A DNA stretch of 57,941 nt from Pseudomonadota bacterium (GTDB taxonomy: Bacteria > Pseudomonadota > Alphaproteobacteria > Rhizobiales > Rhizobiaceae): positions 1-57,941 of the forward strand of contig JAEZHO010000026.1 of assembly GCA_023416545.1 (NCBI GenBank), read 5' to 3'. Position numbers and translations under genes: made by a program. Below the pieces are notes generated by a model. It had not been told where the DNA came from. It worked only from the letters and a program-made list of their open reading frames with translations, and ran no database searches. Numbering within the stretch: the first letter of the stretch is position 1; every line of letters starts with the position of its first letter. Shown one piece after another: positions 41,249 through 50,219 of the stretch.

Positions 41249-42138
41249 TGATGGGCAAGGTGAAGCCTGCGGACGCCGGTCTCCTGGTCGACAACATCAC
41301 GGTGGCCTACCGCAACGGCCTCACGGCCCTGCGTCATGCAAGCTTCACCGTTCCCAAGGGAACGATAACGGCACTTGTCGGGGTCAACGGCTCCGGCAAG
41401 TCCACGCTGTTCAAGGCGATCATGGGCTTCGTCCCCCTTGCCGAGGGGTCGGTGGAAATCCTCGGCATGCCGGCCCGCGAGGCCCTGCGACGAAACCTCG
41501 TCGCCTATGTCCCCCAGGCGGAGGAAGTGGACTGGGATTTCCCCGTCCTGGTGGAGGACGTGGTGATGATGGGCCGCTACGGGCACATGAACTTCCTGCG
41601 CATTCCCTCCCGCCGCGACCATGACATGGTGACGGAAGCCCTCCGGCGCGTGAACATGCTGGACTACCGGAAGCGCCAGATCGGCGAACTCTCCGGCGGC
41701 CAGCGCAAGCGCGTCTTCCTCGCCCGTGCGCTCGCCCAGGAAGGCCAGATCATCCTGCTCGACGAACCCTTCACGGGCGTCGACGTCACCACCGAGGAAC
41801 AGATCATTACGCTCCTCAAAAGCCTGCGCGACGAGGGCCGGGTGATGCTGGTTTCCACGCACAATCTCGGCAGCGTCCCGGATTTCTGCGACCGCACCGT
41901 CTTCGTGAAGGGCACGGTGCTGGCCTATGGCAGGACCGAGGATACGTTCACCGAAGCCAACCTGGAACTGGCCTTCGGCGGTGTGCTGCGCCACTTCATC
42001 CTGAGCGGCACGGACCTGCACGACGACGCCGACCCCCGGCATCTCAAGGTCATCAGCGACGACGAGCGGCCCTTCGTCCTCTATGGAGACAGGCAGCAGA
42101 AGCAGAAGGCGCAGGAAAATGCTCCAGACGCTTCTTGA
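41245..42138 (+). CDS. sitB: Manganese/iron ABC transporter, ATPase
   Basis: A 297-aa ATPase with Walker A GVNGSGKST (about residues 46-54), a family-typical QAEEVDWDFPVLVEDVVMMG, signature ELSGGQRKRVFLARAL and Walker B IILLDEPFTGVD. It opens with three possible ATG codons (41245, 41248, 41251), the first overlapping the sitA stop. The C-terminal tail is about 40 residues longer than the core and charged. It overlaps sitC by 20 bases. Confidence 0.94.
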   Translation: MMMGKVKPADAGLLVDNITVAYRNGLTALRHASFTVPKGTITALVGVNGSGKSTLFKAIMGFVPLAEGSVEILGMPAREALRRNLVAYVPQAEEVDWDFPVLVEDVVMMGRYGHMNFLRIPSRRDHDMVTEALRRVNMLDYRKRQIGELSGGQRKRVFLARALAQEGQIILLDEPFTGVDVTTEEQIITLLKSLRDEGRVMLVSTHNLGSVPDFCDRTVFVKGTVLAYGRTEDTFTEANLELAFGGVLRHFILSGTDLHDDADPRHLKVISDDERPFVLYGDRQQKQKAQENAPDAS

Positions 42139-42979
42139 GCCGTTCACCTACGAATACATGCGGAACGCCATCTGGGTCAGCGCGCTGGTCGGCGGCGTCT
42201 GCGGCTTCCTGTCCGCATACCTGATGCTCAAGGGCTGGTCGCTCATCGGCGACGCGCTCTCCCATTCCATCGTTCCGGGCGTCGCCGGCGCCTACATGCT
42301 GGGCCTGCCCTTCGCGCTCGGCGCATTTCTCTCCGGCGGACTTGCCGCGGGCGCCATGCTGTTTCTCAACCAGCGCACCCGGCTGAAGGAAGATGCCATC
42401 ATCGGCCTGATCTTCACCTCCTTCTTCGGCCTCGGCCTCTTCATGGTCTCGCTTTCCCCGACCTCGGTGAACATCCAGACGATCGTGCTCGGAAACATCC
42501 TCGCCATCACGCCGGGCGACACGCTGCAGCTCGTCATCATCGGCGGCGTCAGCCTCGCCATCCTGGCGCTCAAGTGGAAGGACCTGATGGTCGCCTTCTT
42601 CGACGAGAACCACGCCCGCACGATCGGGCTCCGGCCGGACCTCCTTCGCCTGCTGTTCTTCACCCTGCTGTCCGCCTCGACCGTCGCCGCGCTGCAGACG
42701 GTCGGCGCCTTCCTCGTGGTCGCCATGGTGGTGACGCCGGGCGCGACCGCCTATCTGCTAACCGACCGCTTCCCGCGCGTCATCGGGCTTGCGCTCGGCA
42801 TCGGTGCGGCGACCAGCTTCGTCGGCGCCTATCTCAGCTATTTCCTCGACGGAGCCACGGGAGGCATCATCGTCGTGCTGCAGACGGCCCTCTTCCTTCT
42901 CGCCTTCCTGTTCGCCCCGAAGCACGGCATGCTGGCTGCCCGCCGCCGGCTCCGCGTGACGCTGGAGGAGACGGCATGA
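42119..42979 (+). CDS. sitC: Manganese/iron ABC transporter, permease
   Basis: A 286-aa ABC-3 family permease with about eight helices. Motifs include LMLKGWSLIGDALSHSIVPG, with the family histidine, and DENHARTIGLRPDLLRLLFF, the ATPase coupling loop. It forms the channel together with SitD. The start at 42119 has an AGGA site; its end overlaps sitD by four bases (ATGA). Confidence 0.93.
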   Translation: MLQTLLEPFTYEYMRNAIWVSALVGGVCGFLSAYLMLKGWSLIGDALSHSIVPGVAGAYMLGLPFALGAFLSGGLAAGAMLFLNQRTRLKEDAIIGLIFTSFFGLGLFMVSLSPTSVNIQTIVLGNILAITPGDTLQLVIIGGVSLAILALKWKDLMVAFFDENHARTIGLRPDLLRLLFFTLLSASTVAALQTVGAFLVVAMVVTPGATAYLLTDRFPRVIGLALGIGAATSFVGAYLSYFLDGATGGIIVVLQTALFLLAFLFAPKHGMLAARRRLRVTLEETA

Positions 42980-43827
42980 GCAGCCTCGCCGACTTCATCG
43001 ACCTCGCCACCTTCCCGTTCCAGATCGACTTCATGCAACGCGCCTTCATGGTGACGCTGATGATCGCCGTTCCGATGGCCATCCTCTCCTGCTTCCTGGT
43101 GCTGAAGGGCTGGTCGCTGATGGGGGACGCGGTCTCGCACGCCGTCTTTCCCGGTATCGTGCTCGCCTATATCTTCTCCATCCCGCTCGCCATCGGCGCC
43201 TTTGCGGCCGGGATGTTCTGTGCGCTCGCGACCGGCTTCCTGAAGGAGAACAGCCGCATCAAGGAGGATACGGTGCTCGGCATCGTGTTCTCCGGCATGT
43301 TCGGCCTTGGCCTCGTGCTCTACGTGAAGGTGCAGAGCGACGTTCATCTCGACCATATCCTGTTCGGCGACATGCTGGGCATCACCCCGTTCGACATGGC
43401 CGAGACGGCGCTCATCGCACTGGCGGCGACGCTCTTCCTGGTGATCTTCCGCAAGGACCTTCTCGTGCAGTCCTTCGACGAGCAGCACGCAAGGGCGATC
43501 GGCCTGCCGACCCGCCTCCTGCACTACGGCCTGCTCGCCGTCCTGTCGCTGGTCGTGGTCGGCGCCCTGAAGGCGGTCGGCATCATCCTGTCGATCGCGC
43601 TCCTGGTGGCGCCGGGGGCGATCGCCTTCCTGCTGACCCGGCGCTTCTCCGCCATGCTGCTTGTCGCGATCGCGGTTGCCGTCAGCGCCACCTTCATCGG
43701 CATCTACCTGAGCTTCTTCATCGACAGCGCACCGGCACCGACCATCGTGCTGACCATGACGGCCATGTTCGTCCTTGCCTTCGTGAGGACGACGCTGACC
43801 GCCAAGGCCCGGTCCGTGCCCGTCTGA
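42976..43827 (+). CDS. sitD: Manganese/iron ABC transporter, permease
   Basis: A 283-aa second ABC-3 permease, paralogous to SitC (LVLKGWSLMGDAVSHAVFPG, DEQHARAIGLPTRLLHYGLL). The two-permease arrangement is typical of SitABCD/YfeABCD manganese-iron systems rather than of single-permease zinc importers, supporting the manganese call. Last gene of the operon, followed by a hairpin terminator. Confidence 0.93.
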   Translation: MSSLADFIDLATFPFQIDFMQRAFMVTLMIAVPMAILSCFLVLKGWSLMGDAVSHAVFPGIVLAYIFSIPLAIGAFAAGMFCALATGFLKENSRIKEDTVLGIVFSGMFGLGLVLYVKVQSDVHLDHILFGDMLGITPFDMAETALIALAATLFLVIFRKDLLVQSFDEQHARAIGLPTRLLHYGLLAVLSLVVVGALKAVGIILSIALLVAPGAIAFLLTRRFSAMLLVAIAVAVSATFIGIYLSFFIDSAPAPTIVLTMTAMFVLAFVRTTLTAKARSVPV

Positions 43828-43833
43828 AACGAA

Positions 43834-43866
43834 AAGAGGCGGCCTCTCGTCGAGAGACCGCCTCCT
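43834..43866. terminator. Bidirectional hairpin terminator after sitD
   Basis: GAGGCGG (43836-43842) and CCGCCTC (43858-43864) enclose an inner CTCTCG/CGAGAG stem, giving a long hairpin between the convergent sitD and tal genes. The T-run is short, so it is a moderate terminator on each strand. Confidence 0.7.
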
Positions 43867-43886
43867 GTTCTTCGATGGCGCAGGGA

Positions 43887-44846
43887 TCAGGCCGAAGCCA
43901 GTTCCTTCTTCACCATGGTCCGGAGCGCGACGAGATCCTTGGCGAAGGAACGGATACCCTCGGAAAGCTTTTCCGTCGCCATCGCGTCCTCGTTGAGCAT
44001 CCAGCGGAAGCTCTTCTCGTCGAGCTTCTGCGCCGGCACCGCGTCGAACCGCTGGGGCGACAGCTTGCGCTCCAGCGTTCCCTGGTCCTTGTCGAGTTCG
44101 TCGAGCAGCGCGGGGCTGATCGTCAGGCGGTCGCAGCCGGCGAGCGCCTCGATCTCGCCCGCATTGCGGAACGACGCGCCCATGACGATCGTCTCGATGC
44201 CGTTGGCCTTGTAGTAGTTGTAGATCTGCCGGACCGACAGGACGCCCGGGTCGGTTTCCGCGGTGTAGTCTTCGCCCGTCGACTTCTTGTACCAGTCGAG
44301 GATACGCCCGACGAAGGGCGAGATGAGGAAGACCTTGGCCTCGGCGCAGGCAATGGCCTGGGCCATGGAGAAGAGCAGCGTGAGGTTGCAGTCGATGCCT
44401 TCCTTCTGCAACACCTCGGCCGCCTTGATCCCTTCCCAGGTGGAAGCGAGCTTGATGAGGATGCGATCCCGCTCGATGCCGCGCTCCTTGTAGGCGGCGA
44501 CAATGGCACGGGCCTTCGCGATCGAGGCTTCGGTGTCGAAGGAGAGGTCGGCATCGACCTCCGTCGAAACGCGGCCGGGCACGAGTTCGGCAAGGGCTGC
44601 GCCCACCGAGATGGCGAGGCGGTCTGCGACCTCCGCCACGACGGCATCGGAACCGCCGTTGCGGGCCTTGCCCCAGGAAATGGCTTCCTTCATTGCATCG
44701 GCGAACATCGGGGTCCCGAGCGCCTTGAGGACGATGGTCGGATTTGTCGTGCAATCCACCGGCTTCAGGCGGGCAACCGCCTCGATGTCGCCGGTATCGG
44801 CAACCACGGTGGTCATGGAGCGGAGCTGTTCGAGTTTCGACGTCAT
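43887..44846 (-). CDS. tal: Transaldolase
   Basis: A 319-aa transaldolase of the TalB type, moving a dihydroxyacetone unit from sedoheptulose-7-phosphate to glyceraldehyde-3-phosphate in the non-oxidative pentose phosphate pathway. The Schiff-base lysine K132 is in ILIKLASTWEG, at the same number as in E. coli TalB. TTNPTIVLKA and ASFRNAGEIEALAGCDRLT are intact. It lies head to head with a SorC-type regulator and may be under its control. Confidence 0.95.
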   Translation of the reverse strand: MTSKLEQLRSMTTVVADTGDIEAVARLKPVDCTTNPTIVLKALGTPMFADAMKEAISWGKARNGGSDAVVAEVADRLAISVGAALAELVPGRVSTEVDADLSFDTEASIAKARAIVAAYKERGIERDRILIKLASTWEGIKAAEVLQKEGIDCNLTLLFSMAQAIACAEAKVFLISPFVGRILDWYKKSTGEDYTAETDPGVLSVRQIYNYYKANGIETIVMGASFRNAGEIEALAGCDRLTISPALLDELDKDQGTLERKLSPQRFDAVPAQKLDEKSFRWMLNEDAMATEKLSEGIRSFAKDLVALRTMVKKELASA

Positions 44847-45006
44847 GCCGGAAATCCTTCGGATCGGGAGTAGGAGGCGGACCGCCGAACGGGGCGTCCT
44901 CTGATTGAACTATCACCAGCCGAACATGGCCAAGTCAAGACATTTGCTCAATGCGATCGACATAAGTATCATACTCAATAATGATCGGCAGTCGGGCGGA
45001 GACCAC

Positions 45007-45990
45007 TTGGCAAAACTTCGACGTGAATCCCATCCCGGAATGGCGGAGGCGTCCGCACTCAGGCTGCGTGCGGCATGGCTCTACTATAACCAGGGCATGA
45101 CGCAGAAGGACGTTGCCGAACGTCTCGGCGTGAGCCGGTCCACCGTAATCCGCATGCTTGACGAGGCGATGAAGCGCTCGGAAGTGCAGATATGGATCGA
45201 CGCCGGCGTGGGGGATTGCCTGTCGCTAGCGACGCGGCTGGAACAGGCCTACGGGCTGGACGAGGCGATCGTCGTTCCGGCGCCGCCGGAGCAGGATGCG
45301 GACGCGCTCGCGAAGGCCGTTGGACTGGCGCTCGGGCAGTTCCTCTCCGAAGTGATCCACGACGACATGACGATCGGCGTCGGCTGGGGGCGCACGATGA
45401 CGGCCTCGCTGGCAAGCTTCCGTCCGCCGCGCCGTGAGAACTGCAAGGTCGTCTCGCTGCTCGGCGGCATCGTCGCCGTGCACCAGACCAATCCGATCGA
45501 CTACACCTGGCGGCTCGCCAGCCAGTTCGGCGCCGAATGCTACCTCTTCCTCGCCCCGCTGCTGGTCGATTCCGTCGAGACCAAGCGCGCCCTGATCGAA
45601 AAATGCGGCCTGAAGTCGATCTACGACCTGGCCCAGCAGATGGACCTCGCCGTGGTCAGCTGCGGCGATATCGGCCCCCGCTCCACCTCGCTCTCGGAAG
45701 GCTTCATCTCGCGGGCGGAACTGGGCGAATTGATCGCCGCCGGCTGCGTCTGCGACACCATGTTCAACTTCCTCGACGCCGAAGGCCGCTCGGTCGACCA
45801 TCCGATCAACGAGCGGGTGATGTCTGTCGATCTCGACACGCTGAAGAAGGCAAGGCACATCGTGCTGTCCTCCGGTGGCGCCCACCGGGCGCTAGCCATC
45901 CGTGCCACGATCCGCCGGATCGGCTGCAACACGCTGATCACCGACGAGGCCGCGTCACGGGAACTTCTGAAGATTGCCGAAGACGCCTAG
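45007..45990 (+). CDS. SorC/DeoR-type sugar-binding transcriptional regulator
   Basis: A 327-aa SorC-family regulator. The N-terminal helix-turn-helix is at about residues 14-60 (LRAAWLYYNQGMTQKDVAER, LGVSRSTVIRMLDEA). The rest is the phosphosugar-binding domain (GVGWGRTMTASLA, VSLLGGIVAVHQTNPIDYTW, CGDIGPRSTSLSEGFIS). The start is uncertain: TTG 45007 has a GGAG site five bases upstream and is preferred; ATG 45040 lacks a ribosome site and TTG 44905 adds an unconserved leader. It is divergent from tal. Relatives respond to sugar-alcohol or pentose phosphates; the smo/mtl operon 6 kb away is another possible target. Confidence 0.85.
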   Translation: MAKLRRESHPGMAEASALRLRAAWLYYNQGMTQKDVAERLGVSRSTVIRMLDEAMKRSEVQIWIDAGVGDCLSLATRLEQAYGLDEAIVVPAPPEQDADALAKAVGLALGQFLSEVIHDDMTIGVGWGRTMTASLASFRPPRRENCKVVSLLGGIVAVHQTNPIDYTWRLASQFGAECYLFLAPLLVDSVETKRALIEKCGLKSIYDLAQQMDLAVVSCGDIGPRSTSLSEGFISRAELGELIAAGCVCDTMFNFLDAEGRSVDHPINERVMSVDLDTLKKARHIVLSSGGAHRALAIRATIRRIGCNTLITDEAASRELLKIAEDA

Positions 45991-46007
45991 CGGCAGCCTC
46001 CCAAGCT

Positions 46008-46889
46008 CTAGAGATTGCCCGCTTCCCAGCCGAGGATGGCGCGCTTGCGCGTCAGCCCCCAGTGATATCCCGTGAGCGCACCGCTCTTGCCGAGCGCCCG
46101 ATGGCAGGGAACGACGAAGGAGATGGGGTTGCGGCCGATCGCGGCGCCGACGGCGCGGCTCGCGGCGGGCTGGCCGATATCGCGGGCGACGTCGGAATAG
46201 GTCACGGCCTTGCCGAAGGGGATCTTCAAGAGGCTCTGCCATACCCGCACCTGGAAGTCTGAGCCGATCAGCACGACCTTCAGCGGCTGGCCGGACGACC
46301 ATTGCGAGCGGTCGAAGATGCGCCGGACATAGGGCTCCGTCGCCTCAAGGTCCTCGACATAACCTGCATTCGGCCAGCGACGGACCATGTCGTCGAGGCA
46401 CGCCTTCTCGCTGCCGAAATCGGCAAAGGCGAGCCCGGCGAGGCCGCGATCGGTCGCCATCACCAGCGCGACGCCGAAGGGCGAGGGATGGAAGCCGTAG
46501 CGGATGGTAAGCCCGCCGCCCCTCGCCTTCCACTCACCCGGCGACATCGCCTCGTGCGTCACGAAAAGATCGTGCAGCCGTCCCGGCCCGGAAAGCCCCA
46601 CTTCGTAGGATGTCTCGAGGAGCGGCAGGCCCTCCTTGCCGAGCAGCCGCTTGGCGTGGTCAAGGGTCACCGCCTGCAGGAAGGCCTTGGGAGACAGGCC
46701 CGCCCAGCGGGTGAAGACCTTCTGCAACTGCGTCGGCGACTGGCCGAGTTCGGCCGCGATCGCATCGAGCGAGGGCTGGGCGCGGTAGTCGAGCGAAATG
46801 AGTTCGATGACCCGCCGGACGGTCTCGTAGTCGCCGCCTTCCGGCGTCACGTCGCGAGCAGGTTCCGCAAGCTGTGCCAATCCGTTCAT
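46008..46889 (-). CDS. Ada-like O6-methylguanine-DNA methyltransferase with AraC domain
   Basis: A 293-aa protein. An AraC-type helix-turn-helix domain (about residues 25-110, AELGQSPTQLQKVFTRWAGL) is followed by a methyltransferase domain with the acceptor cysteine C262 in VVPCHRALG and the DNA-reading IPFGKAVTYSDVA segment. It transfers methyl groups from damaged guanine to itself. The N-terminal zinc domain of full-length Ada, which senses methylphosphotriesters, is absent, so classic Ada self-activation is not expected. This shortened AraC-OGT layout is common in Proteobacteria. It is leftward, 65 bases before the DUF2244 gene. Confidence 0.9.
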   Translation of the reverse strand: MNGLAQLAEPARDVTPEGGDYETVRRVIELISLDYRAQPSLDAIAAELGQSPTQLQKVFTRWAGLSPKAFLQAVTLDHAKRLLGKEGLPLLETSYEVGLSGPGRLHDLFVTHEAMSPGEWKARGGGLTIRYGFHPSPFGVALVMATDRGLAGLAFADFGSEKACLDDMVRRWPNAGYVEDLEATEPYVRRIFDRSQWSSGQPLKVVLIGSDFQVRVWQSLLKIPFGKAVTYSDVARDIGQPAASRAVGAAIGRNPISFVVPCHRALGKSGALTGYHWGLTRKRAILGWEAGNL

Positions 46890-46954
46890 CGTGTTTCTCC
46901 TTTGCCGGAAGAATGCCGCAGCCGCAGGGGAGAAACCACCCGTTTCTTGTCAGT

Positions 46955-47431
46955 TCAAAGCCTTTGCGTCACCGTCGCAAGCGCGCTGCGGAACGCCTTC
47001 GCGAAGCTCTCGCGGTCGTCCGGATTGAGGAAGGAGCCGATATCCGTCCGGTGCCCCTCCCCCGTCACATACATGGAGGTGATGCCGAACTCGTCATGCC
47101 GGTTGACGCCGAAACGGGCCCAGAAGGGATTGAAGCGATGCTCGACCATGCGGCCGGTGGGGGAAAACTTGCGGATCGAGAGCCTGGTCCGCGTCACCGT
47201 CACCTCCTCGCGCGCCCGTCCGGAGCGATAGCTCATCATGAAGGCGACGTAGAGCGCGATGAAGTCGATCCCGAGGAAGATGCCGATCGGCCAGGCTCCG
47301 GTCACCAGGAAGAACACACCGTGGACGAAGCAGATGCCGCCGGTCAGGATCAGCAGGACGTGAAATCCCTTGCGCCCAAGCGAACGGTGGGGTGTGAGTT
47401 CGGCAGCGAAAACGGGTTGCTCATCGCGCAT
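46955..47431 (-). CDS. DUF2244 membrane protein
   Basis: A 158-aa protein of the DUF2244 family. Two membrane helices lie at about residues 22-62 (LLILTGGICFVHGVFFLVTG, IGIFLGIDFIALYVAFMMSY), followed by a cytoplasmic beta-rich domain (VTVTRTRLSIRKFSPTGRMV, FNPFWARFGV) with EIGSFLNPD-like ending (here DIGSFLNPDDRESF). Function unknown. An ATG nine codons upstream (47458) is possible but less conserved. It is divergent from nth with 43 bases between starts; this DUF2244/nth pairing is common in alphaproteobacteria. Confidence 0.85.
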   Translation of the reverse strand: MRDEQPVFAAELTPHRSLGRKGFHVLLILTGGICFVHGVFFLVTGAWPIGIFLGIDFIALYVAFMMSYRSGRAREEVTVTRTRLSIRKFSPTGRMVEHRFNPFWARFGVNRHDEFGITSMYVTGEGHRTDIGSFLNPDDRESFAKAFRSALATVTQRL

Positions 47432-47474
47432 CTGCACGTTGCCTTTCCTCGCATGCACTGGCTATAGAAACGAT

Positions 47475-48299
47475 ATGGTCCTTCCGAAATCAAAGTCCAG
47501 CGCGGCTTTTCCACAAAAGTCCAGCCCTGCCGCAACCGCTGCCCGACGGCATATCCGAAGCCGGTATTCGAAGGCGGAGATGGAGGAAATCTTCCGCAGG
47601 TTCTCCGTCCAGCGGCCGGAGCCGAAGGGCGAACTCGAGCACACCAATCCGTTCACGCTGCTGGTGGCGGTTGCACTGTCGGCCCAGGCGACGGACGCCG
47701 GTGTCAACAAGGCGACGCGCGGCCTCTTCAAGGTCGCGGACACGCCTGAGAAGATGCTGGCGCTCGGCGAAGAGGGCGTCATCCAGCATATCAAGACGAT
47801 CGGCCTCTATCGCAACAAGGCCAAGAATGTCATCGCCCTGTCGCGAATGCTGATAGAGAATTTCGGCGGGGAAGTCCCGAAGACGCGCGAGGAACTCGTG
47901 ACACTGCCCGGCGTCGGCCGCAAGACCGCGAACGTGGTGATGTCCATGGCCTTCGGCATCCCGACGCTCGCTGTCGATACCCATGTCTTCCGCATAGCGA
48001 ACCGTCTGCTGATGGCGCCGGGCAAGACGCCGGACGAGGTCGAGGAACGCTTTCTCAAGGTGATCCCGAAGCAGTATCTCTTCCATGCGCATCACTGGCT
48101 GATCCTGCACGGCCGCTACACCTGCAAGGCGCGAAAGCCCGAATGCGAGCATTGCGTGATCGCCGATCTCTGCAAGTCGCCGGAAAAGACCTGCGACGTG
48201 CCCGCCCCCTGGTCGAACTGCCGCCGCAGCGGATCGGCGAGACCGTCGAGAACGTCTAGGGCGACGGCCCGCCCGGCTACCGGGTATGGGCCCGGATGA
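47475..48299 (+). CDS. nth: Endonuclease III, C-terminus apparently frameshifted
   Basis: A DNA glycosylase/AP lyase that removes oxidised pyrimidines. Present are the helix-hairpin-helix LPGVGRKTANVV with catalytic Lys, the catalytic Asp in AVDTHVFRIANR, and the 4Fe-4S cluster as C-X6-C-X2-C-X5-C (CKARKPECEHCVIADLC). After CDVPAP the frame continues into an unusual arginine/serine tail and stops at 48299, overlapping recQ by 23 bases. In the -1 frame the next 16 codons read LVELPPQRIGETVENV and stop at 48259, the expected end. One C is probably missing from the C-run 48205-48209. The catalytic core is unaffected. Confidence 0.9.
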   Translation: MVLPKSKSSAAFPQKSSPAATAARRHIRSRYSKAEMEEIFRRFSVQRPEPKGELEHTNPFTLLVAVALSAQATDAGVNKATRGLFKVADTPEKMLALGEEGVIQHIKTIGLYRNKAKNVIALSRMLIENFGGEVPKTREELVTLPGVGRKTANVVMSMAFGIPTLAVDTHVFRIANRLLMAPGKTPDEVEERFLKVIPKQYLFHAHHWLILHGRYTCKARKPECEHCVIADLCKSPEKTCDVPAPWSNCRRSGSARPSRTSRATARPATGYGPG

Positions 48300-50136
48300 C
48301 CTCGATGAAGGCGTCGCCATAGCGTTCCAGCTTCGACTGGCCCACGCCCGAGATGGACAGCAGCGCCTCCCGGCTCGTCGGCCGGCTGGTGGCGAAGGCG
48401 ACGAGCGTCGTGTCGGGGAAGACGACATAGGGCGGCACCGACAGCGACTTGGCGATCTCCAGCCGCGTCCGGCGCAATTCCTCGAAAAGTTCCATGTCGG
48501 CACCCTCGAGCGTCGACCGGCTGGCGCCTGACGCGGATGCCGTCCCCCTGCCCGATCGGCCCGTCTTCGGCCGATCCCTGCGGAAATGGACCTCCCGCTC
48601 GCGCCGGAAGACGGCCCGGGCGTCCGGTTCGAGCTTCAGCGCTCCGAAGGCCTCGTGATCGACGCTGACAAGCCCCGCGGCGAGAAGCTGCCGGTAGACG
48701 GACTGCCAGGTTCTGACCGGCAGGTCCTTGCCCGCGCCGAAGACCGGCATGTTGACATGGCCGAAGCGGATTGTCTTCTCGTTCTCGTTGCCGGTGAGGA
48801 CGTCGATCAGGTGGCCCGTGCCGAACCGCTCGCCTGTGCGGTAGATCGCCGCGAGCGCCTTGATCGCGGCGTCGGTCCCGTCCCAGGTATCGACCGGCTT
48901 CAGGCAGGTATCGCAATTGCCGCAGCCGCCCGGATGCGCCTCGCCGAAATGCGCCAGGATCGCCTTGCGGCGGCAGCCGGCCGTTTCGCAGATGCCGAGC
49001 AGCGCATTCAGCTTGGCCCGCTCGACGCGCTTGATCTCGTCGCTCGACCCGGCCCCGTCGATCATCCGGCCGCGCTGGATGACATCGGCCATTCCGTAGG
49101 CCATCCAGACCTCCGACGGCAGACCGTCGCGCCCGGCCCGTCCCGTTTCCTGGTAGTAGGCTTCCACCGAACCCGGGAGATCGAGATGCGCGACATAGCG
49201 CACGTTCGGCTTGTCGATACCCATCCCGAAGGCGACGGTCGCCACCAGGCAAAGCTCCTCCTCCTTGAGAAAGGCGTCCTGGTTGGCATCCCGCACCGCG
49301 CGATCCATGCCGGCATGATAGGCAAGCGCCCTTATGCCCTTTTCATTCAGCCATTCGGCGGTCTCCTCCACCTTGGCGCGCGACAGGCAATAGACGATCC
49401 CGCTCGATCCCCGATGGCGCGACAGGAACTGCAGCAGCTGCTGCCGGGGCTGGTCCCGTTCGACGATCTCGTAGGCGATGTTCGGCCGGTCGAAGGAGGT
49501 GGTGAAGACTTCCGCTCCGCCAAGACCCAGCCTCTCGATGATGTCCTCGCGCGTATGCGGGTCAGCGGTCGCCGTAAGGGCAATGCGCGGCACGCCGGGA
49601 AAGAGTTCGCCCAGCAGCCCAAGTTCCCGGTATTCCGGCCGGAAGTCGTGCCCCCATTGGCTGACGCAATGGGCTTCGTCGATGGCAAAGAGCGCAATCC
49701 GCGATCGTCCGATCATCTCCCGGAAGGCCGGAGTGACGATCCGCTCAGGCGTCACATAGAGAAGATCGAGCGCGCCTTCGGCCAGCGCCCGGCGCACGCC
49801 GGCGAACTCGTCGGCGGAGAGCGAGGAATTGAGGGCGGCCGCGCGGACGCCGAGTTGCCGCAGTGCCTCAACCTGGTCCCGCATCAGCGCGATCAGCGGC
49901 GAGACGACGACCCCGACGCCATCGCGGCAGAGCGCCGGGACCTGGAAGCAGAGCGATTTGCCCGCGCCGGTCGGGAAGAGAACGACGGCGTCCCCGCCCG
50001 CCACGACGCGCTCGATGACGGCCGCCTGCTTGCCGCGGAAGCTGTCATAGCCGTAGACGTGCCGCAGAACCGCTAGCGGGTCTCTCGTCGAACCGGGTTC
50101 GAAGAGGGCGGAACTGGCAGTGCTGGCTTTGGGCAT
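48277..50136 (-). CDS. recQ: ATP-dependent DNA helicase RecQ
   Basis: A 619-aa 3'-5' helicase for recombination and fork repair. Motif I is FPTGAGKSLCFQVPAL, motif II DEAHCVSQWGHDFRPEY, and motif VI QETGRAGRDG. The RecQ zinc site has the four cysteines in CETAGCRRKAIL and CGNCDTC. A winged-helix RQC region and a C-terminal HRDC domain (EELRRTRLEIAKSLSVPPYV) complete the protein. Its start at 50136 (MPKAST) is preferred over an upstream in-frame extension. It converges on nth. Confidence 0.94.
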   Translation of the reverse strand: MPKASTASSALFEPGSTRDPLAVLRHVYGYDSFRGKQAAVIERVVAGGDAVVLFPTGAGKSLCFQVPALCRDGVGVVVSPLIALMRDQVEALRQLGVRAAALNSSLSADEFAGVRRALAEGALDLLYVTPERIVTPAFREMIGRSRIALFAIDEAHCVSQWGHDFRPEYRELGLLGELFPGVPRIALTATADPHTREDIIERLGLGGAEVFTTSFDRPNIAYEIVERDQPRQQLLQFLSRHRGSSGIVYCLSRAKVEETAEWLNEKGIRALAYHAGMDRAVRDANQDAFLKEEELCLVATVAFGMGIDKPNVRYVAHLDLPGSVEAYYQETGRAGRDGLPSEVWMAYGMADVIQRGRMIDGAGSSDEIKRVERAKLNALLGICETAGCRRKAILAHFGEAHPGGCGNCDTCLKPVDTWDGTDAAIKALAAIYRTGERFGTGHLIDVLTGNENEKTIRFGHVNMPVFGAGKDLPVRTWQSVYRQLLAAGLVSVDHEAFGALKLEPDARAVFRREREVHFRRDRPKTGRSGRGTASASGASRSTLEGADMELFEELRRTRLEIAKSLSVPPYVVFPDTTLVAFATSRPTSREALLSISGVGQSKLERYGDAFIEVIRAHTR

Positions 50137-50219
50137 GGAAAGGCTTTCGCGGGAGAAGCCTTCCTTCTCCCACACCGGCTGCCGCCTTCGCAAGGCGGAA
50201 GCGGGCCTCCGTCAACAGT

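Noticed and set aside
42838..44916. A 692-codon open frame on the minus strand
   Set aside because: It spans sitD antisense and tal in the wrong frame; both genes are clearly real.
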